Positions 9,501 to 17,827 of a DNA stretch of 64,000 bases are shown here, piece by piece; position 1 is the first letter of the stretch; each line of letters begins with the position of its first letter. Below the pieces are notes generated by a model, which had not been told where the DNA came from, ran no database searches, and saw only the letters and a program-made list of their open reading frames with translations. The DNA comes from Treponema sp. Marseille-Q4130 (GTDB lineage Bacteria > Spirochaetota > Spirochaetia > Treponematales > Treponemataceae): positions 1 through 64,000 of the forward strand of contig NZ_JACSET010000010.1 in the NCBI RefSeq assembly GCF_014334325.1, read 5' to 3'. The position numbers and the translations under genes were made by a program.

Positions 9501-9692
9501 CTGTGGGGACCTGCGCTCATCCCGCTGTCCGAAAAACGTGCGGAATTTGTAAAATCCTATCTCGTCGATAAGGGCATAAGCGCGTCTCGTCTCGCAACCG
9601 AAGGAAAGGGCGGTACGGAACTCGTCGCCGATTGGCGCGATAAAGATCACAATTGGAAAAATAGGCGCGTCGAATTTATTTTACAAAAGTAA
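6510..9692 (+). CDS. Exported FlgD/Ig-repeat protein with C-terminal OmpA domain
   Basis: A 1060-aa protein: signal peptide (AVLFLFSAASVSAQ), then about seven Ig-like modules, each with an SPNNDG-type opening and a FlgD-like WNG/WDG..DG.Y element (SWNGVMDNGETAPDGTYYYY, FSWNGTGDSGKPVADGIYSY). The last 130 residues form an OmpA/MotB peptidoglycan-binding domain (VVGHANRT, LSEKRAEFVKSYLVDKGI, NRRVEF). It may tie an outer membrane or periplasmic scaffold to peptidoglycan. It starts on the stop of the UPF0164 gene (1-nt overlap), suggesting a paired function with that barrel. A strong terminator follows. Confidence 0.82.
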   Translation: MKRISALMAAVLFLFSAASVSAQRQPKYISPNNDGVQDSLDVPLRISDRRYVVSWSFVVENAGGSVVRTIGNKLAFTEKLTFKSFWKQLFSPKKTIDIPPVVSWNGVMDNGETAPDGTYYYYFTAADDNGNIGKTDKYTVVVDTTPPSIALTQPTDKIFGEGAKASFTVRQSGSKEDEWKGVFAGTDGTAVKNYSWKDTTPPEFSWNGTGDSGKPVADGIYSYTVTATDRAGNTSPAASISNIIFSAEKPATNIAISGSRYFSPNTESKQKAVTFNVTIPVPAASTGNKLTEWAVTVVDANGKVYRTFDQSTSALPPETIVFDGTGADGKTLPDGRYQARVTAKYLNGYETTPIVSPVCVIDTKRPEAQLRVSDKVFGAGSKSTITINETIVPKTLAAVPAWTGRIYASSDMTKAVREYSLGEFPPETISWDGLDDNGKFVPDGSYVYELSAIDLAGNSVAVRSDAFNFDTTKATLLLAMQGTAFSPNGDKVKDTISFTPVTHAGSGGIVKYVFKIAAAGSSVALKTVSENKSVPASFVWDGRDDKGALCSDGQYIASLEITSANASTASASTQVFALDTKAPYLAAEIPWTSFSPSGDSTQIELPVGVRDCTTEKLWTAEVRNARGTLVRKYTWAGTVQTDGKAGFSWNGADESGNTVPDGTYSLVIASTDEAGNAFSTALNGIAIDTRDVKAYVTTTYDGISPNGDGVLDSQRFDIRTSVSDTISSWNFDVCREDGKAVRSRSSKDGESLPESIAWDGFDDAGKAGEGTFTGKLRIVYRNGRSVSVSSSPFVCSATPPELSVRTTPAYFSPDNDGVDDDLFIKLNGSTKGKITEWSFTIDDPNGRRFWQTGGTSAITERIVWDGLSNTQKTASGAAERVQSAVDYPWTFTVKDNLGMTSTVKGIIPVDVLVIRDGNVLKMAVPSIIFRPDNADFKVESAPGKRDGVTAEQAANNERILKRIAEILNKFKEYKVTVVGHANRTTENEAEETQDNPRLWGPALIPLSEKRAEFVKSYLVDKGISASRLATEGKGGTELVADWRDKDHNWKNRRVEFILQK

Positions 9693-9712
9693 GCGATAAA
9701 ACGCAGCACCGA

Positions 9713-9749
9713 AAGACGGACCTGTCGGAAGACGAGTCCGTCTTTTTTT
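9713..9749 (+). terminator. Rho-independent terminator after the OmpA/Ig gene
   Basis: Stem AAGACGGAC / GTCCGTCTT with a 14-nt loop, then a run of seven T. It closes the UPF0164-OmpA pair and also separates it from the convergent gene ending at 9792. Confidence 0.85.
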
Positions 9750-9791
9750 ATGCCTTGCAGAGAATGTTTTTTCAGAATGCAGTGGCTGCGC

Positions 9792-11018
9792 TTACAGCTG
9801 CATTTTGTAGCCGAAATTGCATTCGAATCCGGCGGCGGGAGAATTGTTTATTAAATCGGAGATGCGCACTTGCAGCATCGTGCGGAATTCTCCCCGTCCG
9901 ATTTTTACCGCGGCATACGGAGAGGCGCTAATCGTCGGCACGGAAGCGAAGAGGTCGGCAAAATTTTTTATATCGAGGTAAGTTTTGTCTTTAAATGAAA
10001 TCGTGTTGTGTATGCCGAATTCGAAACGCTGTGCGCCGATGTACACTGAAGGGTTGCAAAGCGTAAAATTGCAGCCGAGCGTGTCGCGAATAAAGAGCAG
10101 CTCTTCGACCGTGTCGGAAGGGAGACTGAACGCGGCGAACATCGCTTGATACGACGACAGCCGCATACGAAATTCCGCGAGGAGATAGATGCTTGCGATG
10201 TCGAACGAAAAGGTGTCCGAACCCTCTTTGATCGGCAGATCGTACACGCCCGTCTGTATAAAAAACGAGCAGGGCGTATAATTGTTTCCGAGAAGCATGG
10301 TGATGCCCGTATGCGCGTACAGAGAGTCGACGAGGAGGATAACGTCTTCCCCTGCGGCATTTTTGTTTTTCATCGGGGAATTGATGCCTGCTGCGGCGTC
10401 GAGGATAAAATACTGATAAGCGCATGCAAAGCGCGCGTCGGCGTTCAGCACGAAATTGTTGTCAGGGTTTTCACGATTCACGTACAGGTAGCCGCCGGTC
10501 GCTATGGGCGCGCTCGAAAAGCGTACGATATCGGAAACGCCGATACCGAACAGCGGACACACGATCGAGCCGGAAAGTCCGAGCCAGCTTTCGGTGATCT
10601 TCGATGAAATCGCTTCGATGCCGAACTGCCGCCGTAAAAGGAGGTCGGATCCGATCGGCTCGTAAGTACCGGCGAAAACGCTGAGAAAATTCGTGCTCTT
10701 TTCAAATTCTTTTCGGCGGATGAGCGACAGTTCGTCGATTTTGAAATCGGCGGGCGTTTTATTGAAAATCGTATTGTCGATGATGTCTCCGGTGCGCATC
10801 GAAAATTCGGCACGGGCGATGAGGTTGTTCGCCAAATTGAATTGTCCGGCAAAAAACGACTGCAGTTTGAGCTGCGTGTCAAAAGAGCCGCTTGCATCCG
10901 CAAATCCGAGGTCGGCTTTGACTCCGGTATAGCCTGAAAAAAATCCTGCGGCGGATACGCGATGAGCGAGCAGGGCAGATAATACGTATATGATACAAAG
11001 CGTTTTTTTCCGGTTCAC
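9792..11018 (-). CDS. Putative beta-barrel outer membrane protein
   Basis: A 408-aa protein with signal peptide (TLCIIYVLSALLAHRVSA) followed by barrel-like alternating segments rich in aromatic and Gly residues (ARAEFSMRTGDI, GLSGSIVCPLFGIGV, YAAVKIGRGEFRTMLQVRI). I chose the GTG start at 11018 because AGGAGT lies 6 nt upstream and the signal peptide follows directly; a 20-codon longer ATG form would bury the signal peptide. I do not recognise the family precisely. It is divergent from cheA. A porin or channel role is a guess from structure only. Confidence 0.65.
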   Translation of the reverse strand: MNRKKTLCIIYVLSALLAHRVSAAGFFSGYTGVKADLGFADASGSFDTQLKLQSFFAGQFNLANNLIARAEFSMRTGDIIDNTIFNKTPADFKIDELSLIRRKEFEKSTNFLSVFAGTYEPIGSDLLLRRQFGIEAISSKITESWLGLSGSIVCPLFGIGVSDIVRFSSAPIATGGYLYVNRENPDNNFVLNADARFACAYQYFILDAAAGINSPMKNKNAAGEDVILLVDSLYAHTGITMLLGNNYTPCSFFIQTGVYDLPIKEGSDTFSFDIASIYLLAEFRMRLSSYQAMFAAFSLPSDTVEELLFIRDTLGCNFTLCNPSVYIGAQRFEFGIHNTISFKDKTYLDIKNFADLFASVPTISASPYAAVKIGRGEFRTMLQVRISDLINNSPAAGFECNFGYKMQL

Positions 11019-11133
11019 GGCGGCACTCCTGATAAAAAAATCCGTAAAGATTGTCTCTATATTATCGGCAAAAGGCACGAATAACTGTATCGGAAAGGGA
11101 TCGGAAAAAATTGTAAATTTTCGCGTTAGGCGC

Positions 11134-11161
11134 TTGAATTATCTTCGTTTACGTATATAAT
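11134..11161 (+). promoter_or_regulatory. Predicted cheA promoter, giving a leaderless mRNA
   Basis: TTGAAT (11134-11139), 16-nt spacer, TATAAT (11156-11161). The cheA ATG begins 8 nt after the last base of the -10 box, so transcription should start at or next to the ATG. Confidence 0.7.
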
Positions 11162-11168
11162 AAAGAGT

Positions 11169-13574
11169 ATGAGCGATTATCTTGATCCCAACAATGAAGA
11201 GCTGTTGAAAGATTTTTTTGCCGAAGCCGAACAGCAGGTGGATAATCTCGAAAGCAATGTGTTGGTCATAGAAAACGATCCGACGAATCACGAAGCCATC
11301 GATGAAATCTTCCGTGCGGCGCATACGCTGAAAGGCGGATCGGCAACGGTAGAGATGAACGAAATCGCGTCGTTTACGCATTCGGTCGAAGACATGCTCG
11401 ACGAAATTCGCTCCGACAGATTGAAAGTTACCGAACCGGTCATCGACGTGCTGCTCAACTCCATCGATGTTATCAAAGCGATGCTCGAAGCGCGCACAAA
11501 CGGTTCGGTGTATTCGGAAAATATCGACGACCTTATCAACACGATCCATTCGTATATTTCAGGAAAAGACGGAAAGGCTCCCGCCGCAAAATCCGCCCCG
11601 AAACCGGCCGCTCCGAAAAAGGCGGCGCCGAAAGCCGAGTCTCCGAAACCCGCCGCATCGGGTGACGGGGACTTTGCGCGCCCCGCACTTTCGGAAAGCG
11701 AATACCTCGAACTGAAAGAAGCGTGTCAAGGCAATCAGTCCCTGTGGTGCGTGTCCGTAAAATTCGACGAAAGCAATCCCATGAACAGCGTCGGCGGCAT
11801 TCAGGTTTTTGCCGCACTGAAATCGATCGGCAGCGTTTTAAAAACCGTTCCCGATTTCGACGCGCTGTACGAAGATACCTTTTACGAAAACGTGTATTAT
11901 TATATTGCGACGTCGGAAACGCAGGAAAAGATCGAAGACACGGCTTTTCTTGCCGACGTAACGCTCATCGACGATGCGCAGCGCATCGATTCGTTTGACG
12001 GAGCGGACGGCGGCGAAGTACCGGAAGCCGCCGAAGAGGCTGCCGCATCCGAGACCGAAAGCGCCGAGCCGGAAGCTGCCGAATCGGCGGAAGCGGCGAA
12101 ACCCGCCGCTCAGTCTACCCCTTCGCAAGCGGCTCCTTCCGGCGGACACGCTTCGACACCGGCGGCGTCCCATGCGGCGCAAGCCGGCTCCATACTGCGC
12201 GTGGATTCGAAGCGGATCGATTACCTGTTAAATCTCGTCAGTGAAACGGTTATCACGAAGGCGGCGTTCAATCAGCTTTCCATGCAGCTTGTCAATTCAT
12301 TTGTCATGTTTCAGGGCATGGAAGCGAACTACAAAGAAAAAATGCGCCAGCTCTTTGAAATGCTCCCGCAGTATCTCGACAAAATCAGAAGCGGAACTTC
12401 GGTCAAAGACGTAAAAGACGAGATCATGAACAGCTACGGAGGTTTGTCGAATCTCTTCGATGCCTACGTTTCCGAAGTCAAAAGCGCGACGGAAAAATTC
12501 CGTTCGTCGACGCAAAACCTCGGACGCATTTCGAGCGAGCTGCAGGAAGGCGTCATGAAGATCCGTATGGTTCCGATCAGCCAGATTTTCAGCCGATTCC
12601 CGCGCGTCGTGCGCGATCTGCAGCGCGATCTCAATAAAAAAATCGATCTCAAAATCGAAGGCGAAGATACCGAACTCGATAAATCCGTCGTCGAAGACCT
12701 GCTCGATCCGATCATGCACTGTGTGCGTAACTCCGTCGATCACGGTGTTGAATCTCCGGACGATCGAAAAAAGGCGGGCAAGCGTGAAACGGGTACGGTG
12801 CTTTTGAAAGCATCGAACGAAGGCAATATGATCATCATCGAAATATCGGACGACGGTGCCGGTATCGATGTGCAGCGAGTCCGTCAAAAAGCGATCCAAA
12901 AAGGCCTCATTCATCCCGATAAAATTTTGACCGATCAGGAAGCGTTCAATCTCATCTTCGAACCGGGATTTTCCACGTCGGATAAAATCACGAACGTTTC
13001 GGGGCGCGGCGTCGGACTCGATGTCGTCAAAACGATGATCGAAAAACTGAACGGCACGGTATTCGTCTCTTCGGTAAAAGGTCGCGGCACGACGTTTACG
13101 ATCAAACTCCCGCTGACGCTTGCGATCATACAGGGCTTGCTCGTCAGAGTCGGAAGCGAAGTGTATTCCATTCCGATTGCGAGCGTCATCGAAAGCCAGC
13201 GCATCAAGCTGAGCGAGATAAGCACGATCGACAACTACGAAGTGCTCAACGTGCGGAACGAAGTGATCAGTATTTTGCGTTTTTCGCGCCTGTTCAATAT
13301 CCGCGAAAGCGAAGCCGACAACGACGGCTATTGCTTTATCGTCATCGTCGGCTCTCAGGAAAAGAAAATCGGTATTATGGTCGACGGTCTTATCGGTGAA
13401 GAAGATGTCGTTATCAAACCGCTGCGCGATCAGTTTACCAATTCGCCGGGCATCGCCGGCGCGTCGATACTCGGAGACGGTTCCGTATCGTTGATCATCG
13501 ACGTAAGCCAGCTGCTCGAACTCGGTGTGCGCAAAGAAATCAATGCCCAGCAGGCGATCGGTGCGAATCGGTGA
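11169..13574 (+). CDS. cheA: Chemotaxis histidine kinase CheA
   Basis: An 801-aa CheA. The P1 HPt domain has the phosphorylated His at residue 52 (AAHTLKGGSA). After an Ala/Pro linker, a P2-like region spans about 175-280, and a second Ala/Pro/Glu linker about 280-340. Dimerisation helices (P3), the HATPase domain (N-box HCVRNSVDHG, G1 DDGAGID, G2 GRGVGLDVV) and a CheW-like P5 regulatory domain (VYSIPIASVIE) follow. It phosphorylates CheY in response to receptor arrays. It leads the operon cheA / cheW-cheR-like / cheX / cheY known from treponemes. The stop overlaps the region of the next start. Confidence 0.96.
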   Translation: MSDYLDPNNEELLKDFFAEAEQQVDNLESNVLVIENDPTNHEAIDEIFRAAHTLKGGSATVEMNEIASFTHSVEDMLDEIRSDRLKVTEPVIDVLLNSIDVIKAMLEARTNGSVYSENIDDLINTIHSYISGKDGKAPAAKSAPKPAAPKKAAPKAESPKPAASGDGDFARPALSESEYLELKEACQGNQSLWCVSVKFDESNPMNSVGGIQVFAALKSIGSVLKTVPDFDALYEDTFYENVYYYIATSETQEKIEDTAFLADVTLIDDAQRIDSFDGADGGEVPEAAEEAAASETESAEPEAAESAEAAKPAAQSTPSQAAPSGGHASTPAASHAAQAGSILRVDSKRIDYLLNLVSETVITKAAFNQLSMQLVNSFVMFQGMEANYKEKMRQLFEMLPQYLDKIRSGTSVKDVKDEIMNSYGGLSNLFDAYVSEVKSATEKFRSSTQNLGRISSELQEGVMKIRMVPISQIFSRFPRVVRDLQRDLNKKIDLKIEGEDTELDKSVVEDLLDPIMHCVRNSVDHGVESPDDRKKAGKRETGTVLLKASNEGNMIIIEISDDGAGIDVQRVRQKAIQKGLIHPDKILTDQEAFNLIFEPGFSTSDKITNVSGRGVGLDVVKTMIEKLNGTVFVSSVKGRGTTFTIKLPLTLAIIQGLLVRVGSEVYSIPIASVIESQRIKLSEISTIDNYEVLNVRNEVISILRFSRLFNIRESEADNDGYCFIVIVGSQEKKIGIMVDGLIGEEDVVIKPLRDQFTNSPGIAGASILGDGSVSLIIDVSQLLELGVRKEINAQQAIGANR

Positions 13575-13585
13575 GTGAGGTTGCG

Positions 13586-15028
13586 ATGGAAGAAAAGACA
13601 ATACAGGATCGGCTGAAAAACGCTTTTGCCGTGGCGGAAGCCGCTGCCGTAAATACGCGCGGCTCTCTATCCGTCGTCGATTTCAGAATGGTATCGTTTT
13701 CGCTTTCGGGAAAGGATTACGGCGTCGACATCATGCACGTCAGAGAAATTGCGAAGGCGGGGCAGTTTACCTACGTGCCCAATACGCTTCCGTTCGTGCT
13801 CGGCGTATACAATCTCCGCGGCGATATCATTCCGATCATCGATTTGCGGCTGTTTTTCAATATTCCGGTTCCCGAGCGCACGGATAAAAAAGATAAACTC
13901 GAAAGCCTGCTCATCCTTTCCGTCGGCGAACAGACTTTCGGTGTCGTCGTCGACAAAATCGATAAAGTGCTCGGTGTGCAAAAAAGCAAGATCCAGCCGC
14001 CGCATCCGCTGTTCGGCGATATCAATATCAAATATATTTCGGGTATCGTCGAAGCCGAAAAGCGGCTCTACATTCTGCTCGACGTCGCACGCATTTTCAA
14101 TTCCCGCGTCGGCGAAGAAGAAAAAGACCGCGCGTATGCGAAGCCGGTGTTCGATTCCCCTGCTCCCGCTGCCGTGCCGGAGGCGGGAGCTTCCGCCCGA
14201 CAAACCGCTGCAGACGCGATGAACGCCCGAGCGGCGGCGGCCGCAAAGCCGTCAGCTTCGCAAAGACAGAGCGCACCCGATACGTCCGCGCAGGATTTGA
14301 AATTCATTATCGAAAGCTTAAAGACGTATCGAAAATTTACGACGACGCCTCTCAACGAGCAGTGGGTGAACGCGCGTTTCGATTCGTGGAAAGAAGAGCG
14401 CGGCAAGGGCAAATCCCAGCTGCAAAACGAAAACGATGCAGCCCTCTTTCTGTCGTCGTTTTGGTCGCCGTGTACGGGCGCGTGGTGGACGAAAGCCTAT
14501 GCCGACGCCGTGTATAAAGTGCTGCCCGAAAACGCGGCAAAGCAGATCTGCGTGTGGAACCCCGGCTGCGGTAAGGGTACGGAATCTTATTCGCTTGCGT
14601 GTGTACTCCGAAAAAAATATCCCGCGGCGAAGCTTCGCATCTATGCACAGGATACGGATCTGCTCAGCGTATCGAACGCGCCGCTCATGTCCGTGCCGGA
14701 TGCCGTCGCAGCCGATTGGTATGCACCCTTTTTGTCCAAAAAGGCGAATGGCGAATACACATTTACACAAGACGTAAAAGATAGTATTATGTTCGAGTAT
14801 CACGATTGCCAGCATACGAACCAGCTTCCCGCAATCGATATCGTCTTTGCGCGCGACGTTTTGTCGCTTTTGCCGCAGAACGGACAGGAAGCAGTCATCG
14901 CCGATTTCGACGAAAAGCTCAAAGCGAACGGCATCGTGATTGTGGGAGAAAACGAAACGCTTCCGGCAGGATCCGGTTTTGTTGAAAAGACCATAGGTGC
15001 ACTGAAAGTGTACACAAAAAATAAATAG
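13586..15028 (+). CDS. cheW: CheW fused to a CheR-like domain
   Basis: A 480-aa fusion. Residues about 30-175 are CheW (VDFRMVSFSLSGKDYGVDIM, VLGVYNLRGDIIPIIDLRLF), the adaptor linking receptors to CheA. After an Ala-rich linker, residues about 235-480 resemble the CheR methyltransferase SAM domain (NPGCGKGTESYSLACVLRKK, IDIVFARDVLSLL). This CheW-CheR-like architecture has been described for the T. denticola chemoreceptor array. Whether the CheR-like part methylates receptors cannot be read from sequence: the G-C-G-K-G SAM loop is present, but the usual RNV motif reads RDV. ATG 13586 has GAGG upstream; a GTG at 13571 overlapping the cheA stop is the alternative. Confidence 0.9.
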   Translation: MEEKTIQDRLKNAFAVAEAAAVNTRGSLSVVDFRMVSFSLSGKDYGVDIMHVREIAKAGQFTYVPNTLPFVLGVYNLRGDIIPIIDLRLFFNIPVPERTDKKDKLESLLILSVGEQTFGVVVDKIDKVLGVQKSKIQPPHPLFGDINIKYISGIVEAEKRLYILLDVARIFNSRVGEEEKDRAYAKPVFDSPAPAAVPEAGASARQTAADAMNARAAAAAKPSASQRQSAPDTSAQDLKFIIESLKTYRKFTTTPLNEQWVNARFDSWKEERGKGKSQLQNENDAALFLSSFWSPCTGAWWTKAYADAVYKVLPENAAKQICVWNPGCGKGTESYSLACVLRKKYPAAKLRIYAQDTDLLSVSNAPLMSVPDAVAADWYAPFLSKKANGEYTFTQDVKDSIMFEYHDCQHTNQLPAIDIVFARDVLSLLPQNGQEAVIADFDEKLKANGIVIVGENETLPAGSGFVEKTIGALKVYTKNK

Positions 15029-15042
15029 ACAAGGGGACTTGA

Positions 15043-15528
15043 ATGAGAGTAGAGTATATTAACCCGTTCGTTGAAACTTCTTACAGCGTTTTAAAAGAAG
15101 TGCTCGGGGGCGTCGACGTAAAGCGCGGCGATCTGTATCTCAAATCGACGGCGATGCCGATGATGGGAGTCGCTGCGTTAGTCGGACTTGCCGGCGATGT
15201 CGAAGGCCGCGTCTTGTACGATATGACGATCGAGACGGCGCTCAACATCGCGTCCAAGATGAACGGCGAAACGCTTCCCGAATTCGACGATCTTGCAAAA
15301 GCGACGATCAGTGAGCTTGCGAATTTGATCACGGCTCAGGCCGTTACAAAATTGCAGGAGCTCGGATTTAAATTCGATTTGACGCCGCCTGCGCTTTTTG
15401 TCGGACAGAAGATGGAAATCGCCGCGCTCGGCGGTACGCACACCGAAAATGTCGAAGCGCTTATCGTGCCGCTCATTTCCGAGTGCGGTAAAGTCGAAGT
15501 CAATGTTGCAATACGTGAACGTACATAA
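15043..15528 (+). CDS. cheX: CheY-P phosphatase CheX
   Basis: A 161-aa CheX-family protein that removes phosphate from CheY-P and resets the motor signal in spirochaetes lacking CheZ. The CheC/CheX active-site pattern E-x-x-N is visible as ISELANLI (Glu91, Asn94). AAGGGG lies upstream of the ATG, 14 nt after the CheW-CheR stop. Its place between the cheW fusion and cheY matches the known treponemal operon order. Confidence 0.92.
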   Translation: MRVEYINPFVETSYSVLKEVLGGVDVKRGDLYLKSTAMPMMGVAALVGLAGDVEGRVLYDMTIETALNIASKMNGETLPEFDDLAKATISELANLITAQAVTKLQELGFKFDLTPPALFVGQKMEIAALGGTHTENVEALIVPLISECGKVEVNVAIRERT

Positions 15529-15546
15529 ACGGCAGGAGTATAGAAT

Positions 15547-15981
15547 ATGAAGACAAAACAGGATTTTCCGACGATTAACGAGCGTCCGCAGGAAGGACTG
15601 AAAGCCGACGGATCGAAGATCCGCGTATTGGTTGTGGATGATTCGATGTTTGTTGCAAAGCAGCTCGGACAGATTCTTTCAAGCGAAGGCTACGAAATCA
15701 TCGCGACGGCTGCAGACGGTAAAGAAGGTGTCGACAAATATAAAGAGCTTTGCCCGAATGTCGATCTCGTAACGATGGATATCACGATGCCGCGCATGGA
15801 CGGCATCACCGCGCTCGAACAGATCATGACGTTCGACAAAAATGCACGCGTCGTTATGGTCAGCGCGCTCGGCAAAGAAGAATTGGTAAAAAAATCTTTG
15901 CTGCTCGGTGCCAAAAACTACATCATCAAGCCGCTTGACCGCAAAAAGGTTTTGGAGCGCATTTCCGCGAGCATGAAATAA
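15547..15981 (+). CDS. cheY: Chemotaxis response regulator CheY
   Basis: A 144-aa single-domain receiver with acidic pair Asp31/Asp32 (VVDDSM), phospho-acceptor Asp78 (VTMDITMP), signalling Ser in MVSALG and conserved Lys in IIKPLD. About 24 extra residues precede the receiver. Phosphorylated by CheA, it binds the flagellar switch. AGGAG lies 9 nt before the ATG. It is the last gene of the operon and a terminator follows. Confidence 0.94.
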   Translation: MKTKQDFPTINERPQEGLKADGSKIRVLVVDDSMFVAKQLGQILSSEGYEIIATAADGKEGVDKYKELCPNVDLVTMDITMPRMDGITALEQIMTFDKNARVVMVSALGKEELVKKSLLLGAKNYIIKPLDRKKVLERISASMK

Positions 15982-15990
15982 GCGTCTACG

Positions 15991-16037
15991 GGACGGGCTG
16001 TCGAAAAGGCGAATGCTTTTGAGGCAGCCCCGTTCTT
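15991..16037 (+). terminator. Terminator after cheY, related to other terminators here
   Basis: Arms around ACGGGCTGTCGAAAAG and CTTTTGAGGCAGCCCCGT. The GGGCTGTC..AAAA / TTTTGAG.CAGCCCC core recurs after the porin gene at 40762-40806. The gene on the other strand ends at 16047, so the hairpin may work in both directions. Confidence 0.65.
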
Positions 16038-16046
16038 CTCCGGTTT

Positions 16047-16781
16047 TTAGAGAGCCGCAGACATTGCTTCTTCTCTCGTGTATAACCGATATCCGTTTTT
16101 TACTTTCAAAATATACATCTCCGAGATTTCTTTCATCAGATAAGTACGCAATCGCGATATATGTGAATAGATCGTTCCCTGTTTCGTATGAACGCCTCGC
16201 TCTTGCAGGAGGATTTGCAGTTCGGGAATGCTGAGCGCCGCCGTTCTGTTATCGTACAGTATTTCAAATACGGAAAAAAGCGATGCGGGCAGTTTTTGCT
16301 TGTATTCGATAAGCGCGGATCCGCTTCGCTCGAGCGTATCCGTTTTTTCTTTTTCGTAATTCGATCCGTGGAACGTATAAGCCGCCGGGCTTATTTCGTT
16401 CGCTTCGACCGTTTGTGCGATCGTCTTTAAAACGGGAAGGTATGCGGCGGCATCGAAGGCGGGTGTGCGGCCGTAGTAGAGATTGAGTGTCATGATCCAG
16501 TGCTTGATGCGCGCATCGCAGCCGCATGGAAACGGCGTATTGTAAACGATAAGCGGAATGAGGCGGCGTACTTCGCGCATATAACGGTATATGTTGCAAA
16601 TATTGCTGTCGCAGGTCAAATGGTCGAGCAGCAGCAAATCGGGGCGGGTTTTCGTATTTAAAACGGCTTTGTAAAAATCATCGCAATTCGTGCAGATGCT
16701 GCATATATGTCCCTCTCTTTCGAGCGCCTTTGCGATCTTTTCGCATGCGCTTCGGTGGGCGGTATAAAAATACAATGTCAT
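16047..16781 (-). CDS. Response-regulator-like protein with winged-helix output
   Basis: A 244-aa protein. The N-terminal half resembles a receiver (LYFYTAHRSACEKIAKALER, PDLLLLDHLTCD with a candidate phospho-Asp), but the acidic pair and Lys motifs are not obvious, so it may be an atypical receiver. The C-terminal part looks like an OmpR/PhoB-type winged helix (LFSVFEILYDNRTAALSIPE, TIYSHISRLRTYL, YILKVKNGYRLYT). The start at 16781 has AAGAGA upstream; longer forms would run into the repeat at 16808. It converges on cheY. No sensor kinase is adjacent and the target genes are unknown. Confidence 0.72.
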   Translation of the reverse strand: MTLYFYTAHRSACEKIAKALEREGHICSICTNCDDFYKAVLNTKTRPDLLLLDHLTCDSNICNIYRYMREVRRLIPLIVYNTPFPCGCDARIKHWIMTLNLYYGRTPAFDAAAYLPVLKTIAQTVEANEISPAAYTFHGSNYEKEKTDTLERSGSALIEYKQKLPASLFSVFEILYDNRTAALSIPELQILLQERGVHTKQGTIYSHISRLRTYLMKEISEMYILKVKNGYRLYTREEAMSAAL

Positions 16782-16807
16782 TTTTTTTCTCTTTCTTGAA
16801 GACTTTT

Positions 16808-16945
16808 TTATTCGTGCGGAGGTTTTAATACCCCGACGCTTGCGTCGTAACAAAGGGTATTAAAGCCGACTGCAACCACCTTATGAGAACATACAGTGCG
16901 AAACGTTGAGCACTGTACCCGACGCTTGCGTCGGGATTGTTGATT
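16808..16945 (+). repeat. Structured ~140-bp intergenic repeat, copy 2
   Basis: Nearly identical to copy 1 at 5239, including the TTTAATACCC/GGGTATTAAA arms, the CAGTGC/GCACTG stem and the CCCGACGCTTGCGTCGGG hairpin. It lies in the gap between two divergent genes. A partial second unit (16940-16992: TTGATTCGTGCGGAGG...CTTGCTGATT) follows directly. Confidence 0.85.
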
Positions 16946-17135
16946 CGTGCGGAGGTTTTAATAATCCGATCCTCTGTGTCGGCTTGCTGATTTTCTGTTG
17001 CTCCATAATTCAATCATATTGTACCATGAAAAATACGCCTTGACTAATATTTATTTTTTTAGGATTATTAAGCGCATTATAAAAATACGCATTAAAACGC
17101 GGCGCATGAACGGCGTGCCGCATTTTAAGGACAAT

Positions 17136-17801
17136 ATGAAAAAAAACGTGATGACCCGCACATATCTTGAGTCCTTGTCTTTTTCCGACTTGCTTGTTCT
17201 TGCCGATACGTACGGCATAGATGTGCCTGATAATTTGAACAGGCGATTTCTCATCGGGGAGCTGCTCGATGTAGCTCAAGAGGCGGCGGACGATCCGAAC
17301 GATATGATCATCGCACGGGAAGAAGGTGAGATATCCGCAGAGGGTGCATCTCTTCCCGAATCGTACAATATGACACAGATAGGAGCGGTGCTGAGGAGTC
17401 CGGCATGGGTCTACGTCTATTGGGACATAGGCGAGCCTGATATACGCAGCTTAAAAAAGCACGGGGACTATACGATCTTTCTCCGCGTTTGCTCGTTTGC
17501 GAACCGCACCGATACGAAGCCCGACGATGCGTATGATGTACAGATCGCACCTGCGGATACGTCGGAATACCTCTTGTGTCCCGCAGGCAAAAAAATCATA
17601 CGTATAGAATTGGCGGCTTCGGTGAAAACGGGAACGATCGTGCTCGCGTCTTCCGGTACGGTCGAAATCCCGCGCTCGTCGAAACTGCTCGCCCATATTC
17701 GTCCGGGCAATGATGCCGGTATAACGCCGATCGCATCTCTTTCCGGCATAAAAGAGCTTTTGCTCGATCATTACATACAGCACCGCGAATCGTTTCTGTA
17801 A
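17136..17801 (+). CDS. DUF4912 protein, partner of the GH57 gene
   Basis: A 221-aa protein with a short N-terminal helical motif (LSFSDLLVLADTYGIDVPDN, SAP/Rho-N-like) and a DUF4912 beta domain (SPAWVYVYWDIGEPDI, LRVCSFANRTD). DUF4912 resembles carbohydrate-binding beta sandwiches, and in spirochaetes the gene sits beside a GH57/DUF1957 gene, as it does here 26 nt downstream. ATG 17136 has AAGGA upstream; longer versions start inside AT-rich sequence. A likely role is helping the neighbouring enzyme act on alpha-glucan, but this is inference from context. Confidence 0.78.
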   Translation: MKKNVMTRTYLESLSFSDLLVLADTYGIDVPDNLNRRFLIGELLDVAQEAADDPNDMIIAREEGEISAEGASLPESYNMTQIGAVLRSPAWVYVYWDIGEPDIRSLKKHGDYTIFLRVCSFANRTDTKPDDAYDVQIAPADTSEYLLCPAGKKIIRIELAASVKTGTIVLASSGTVEIPRSSKLLAHIRPGNDAGITPIASLSGIKELLLDHYIQHRESFL

Positions 17802-17827
17802 TCGCATTCAAAAAATCGGAGAATTCG

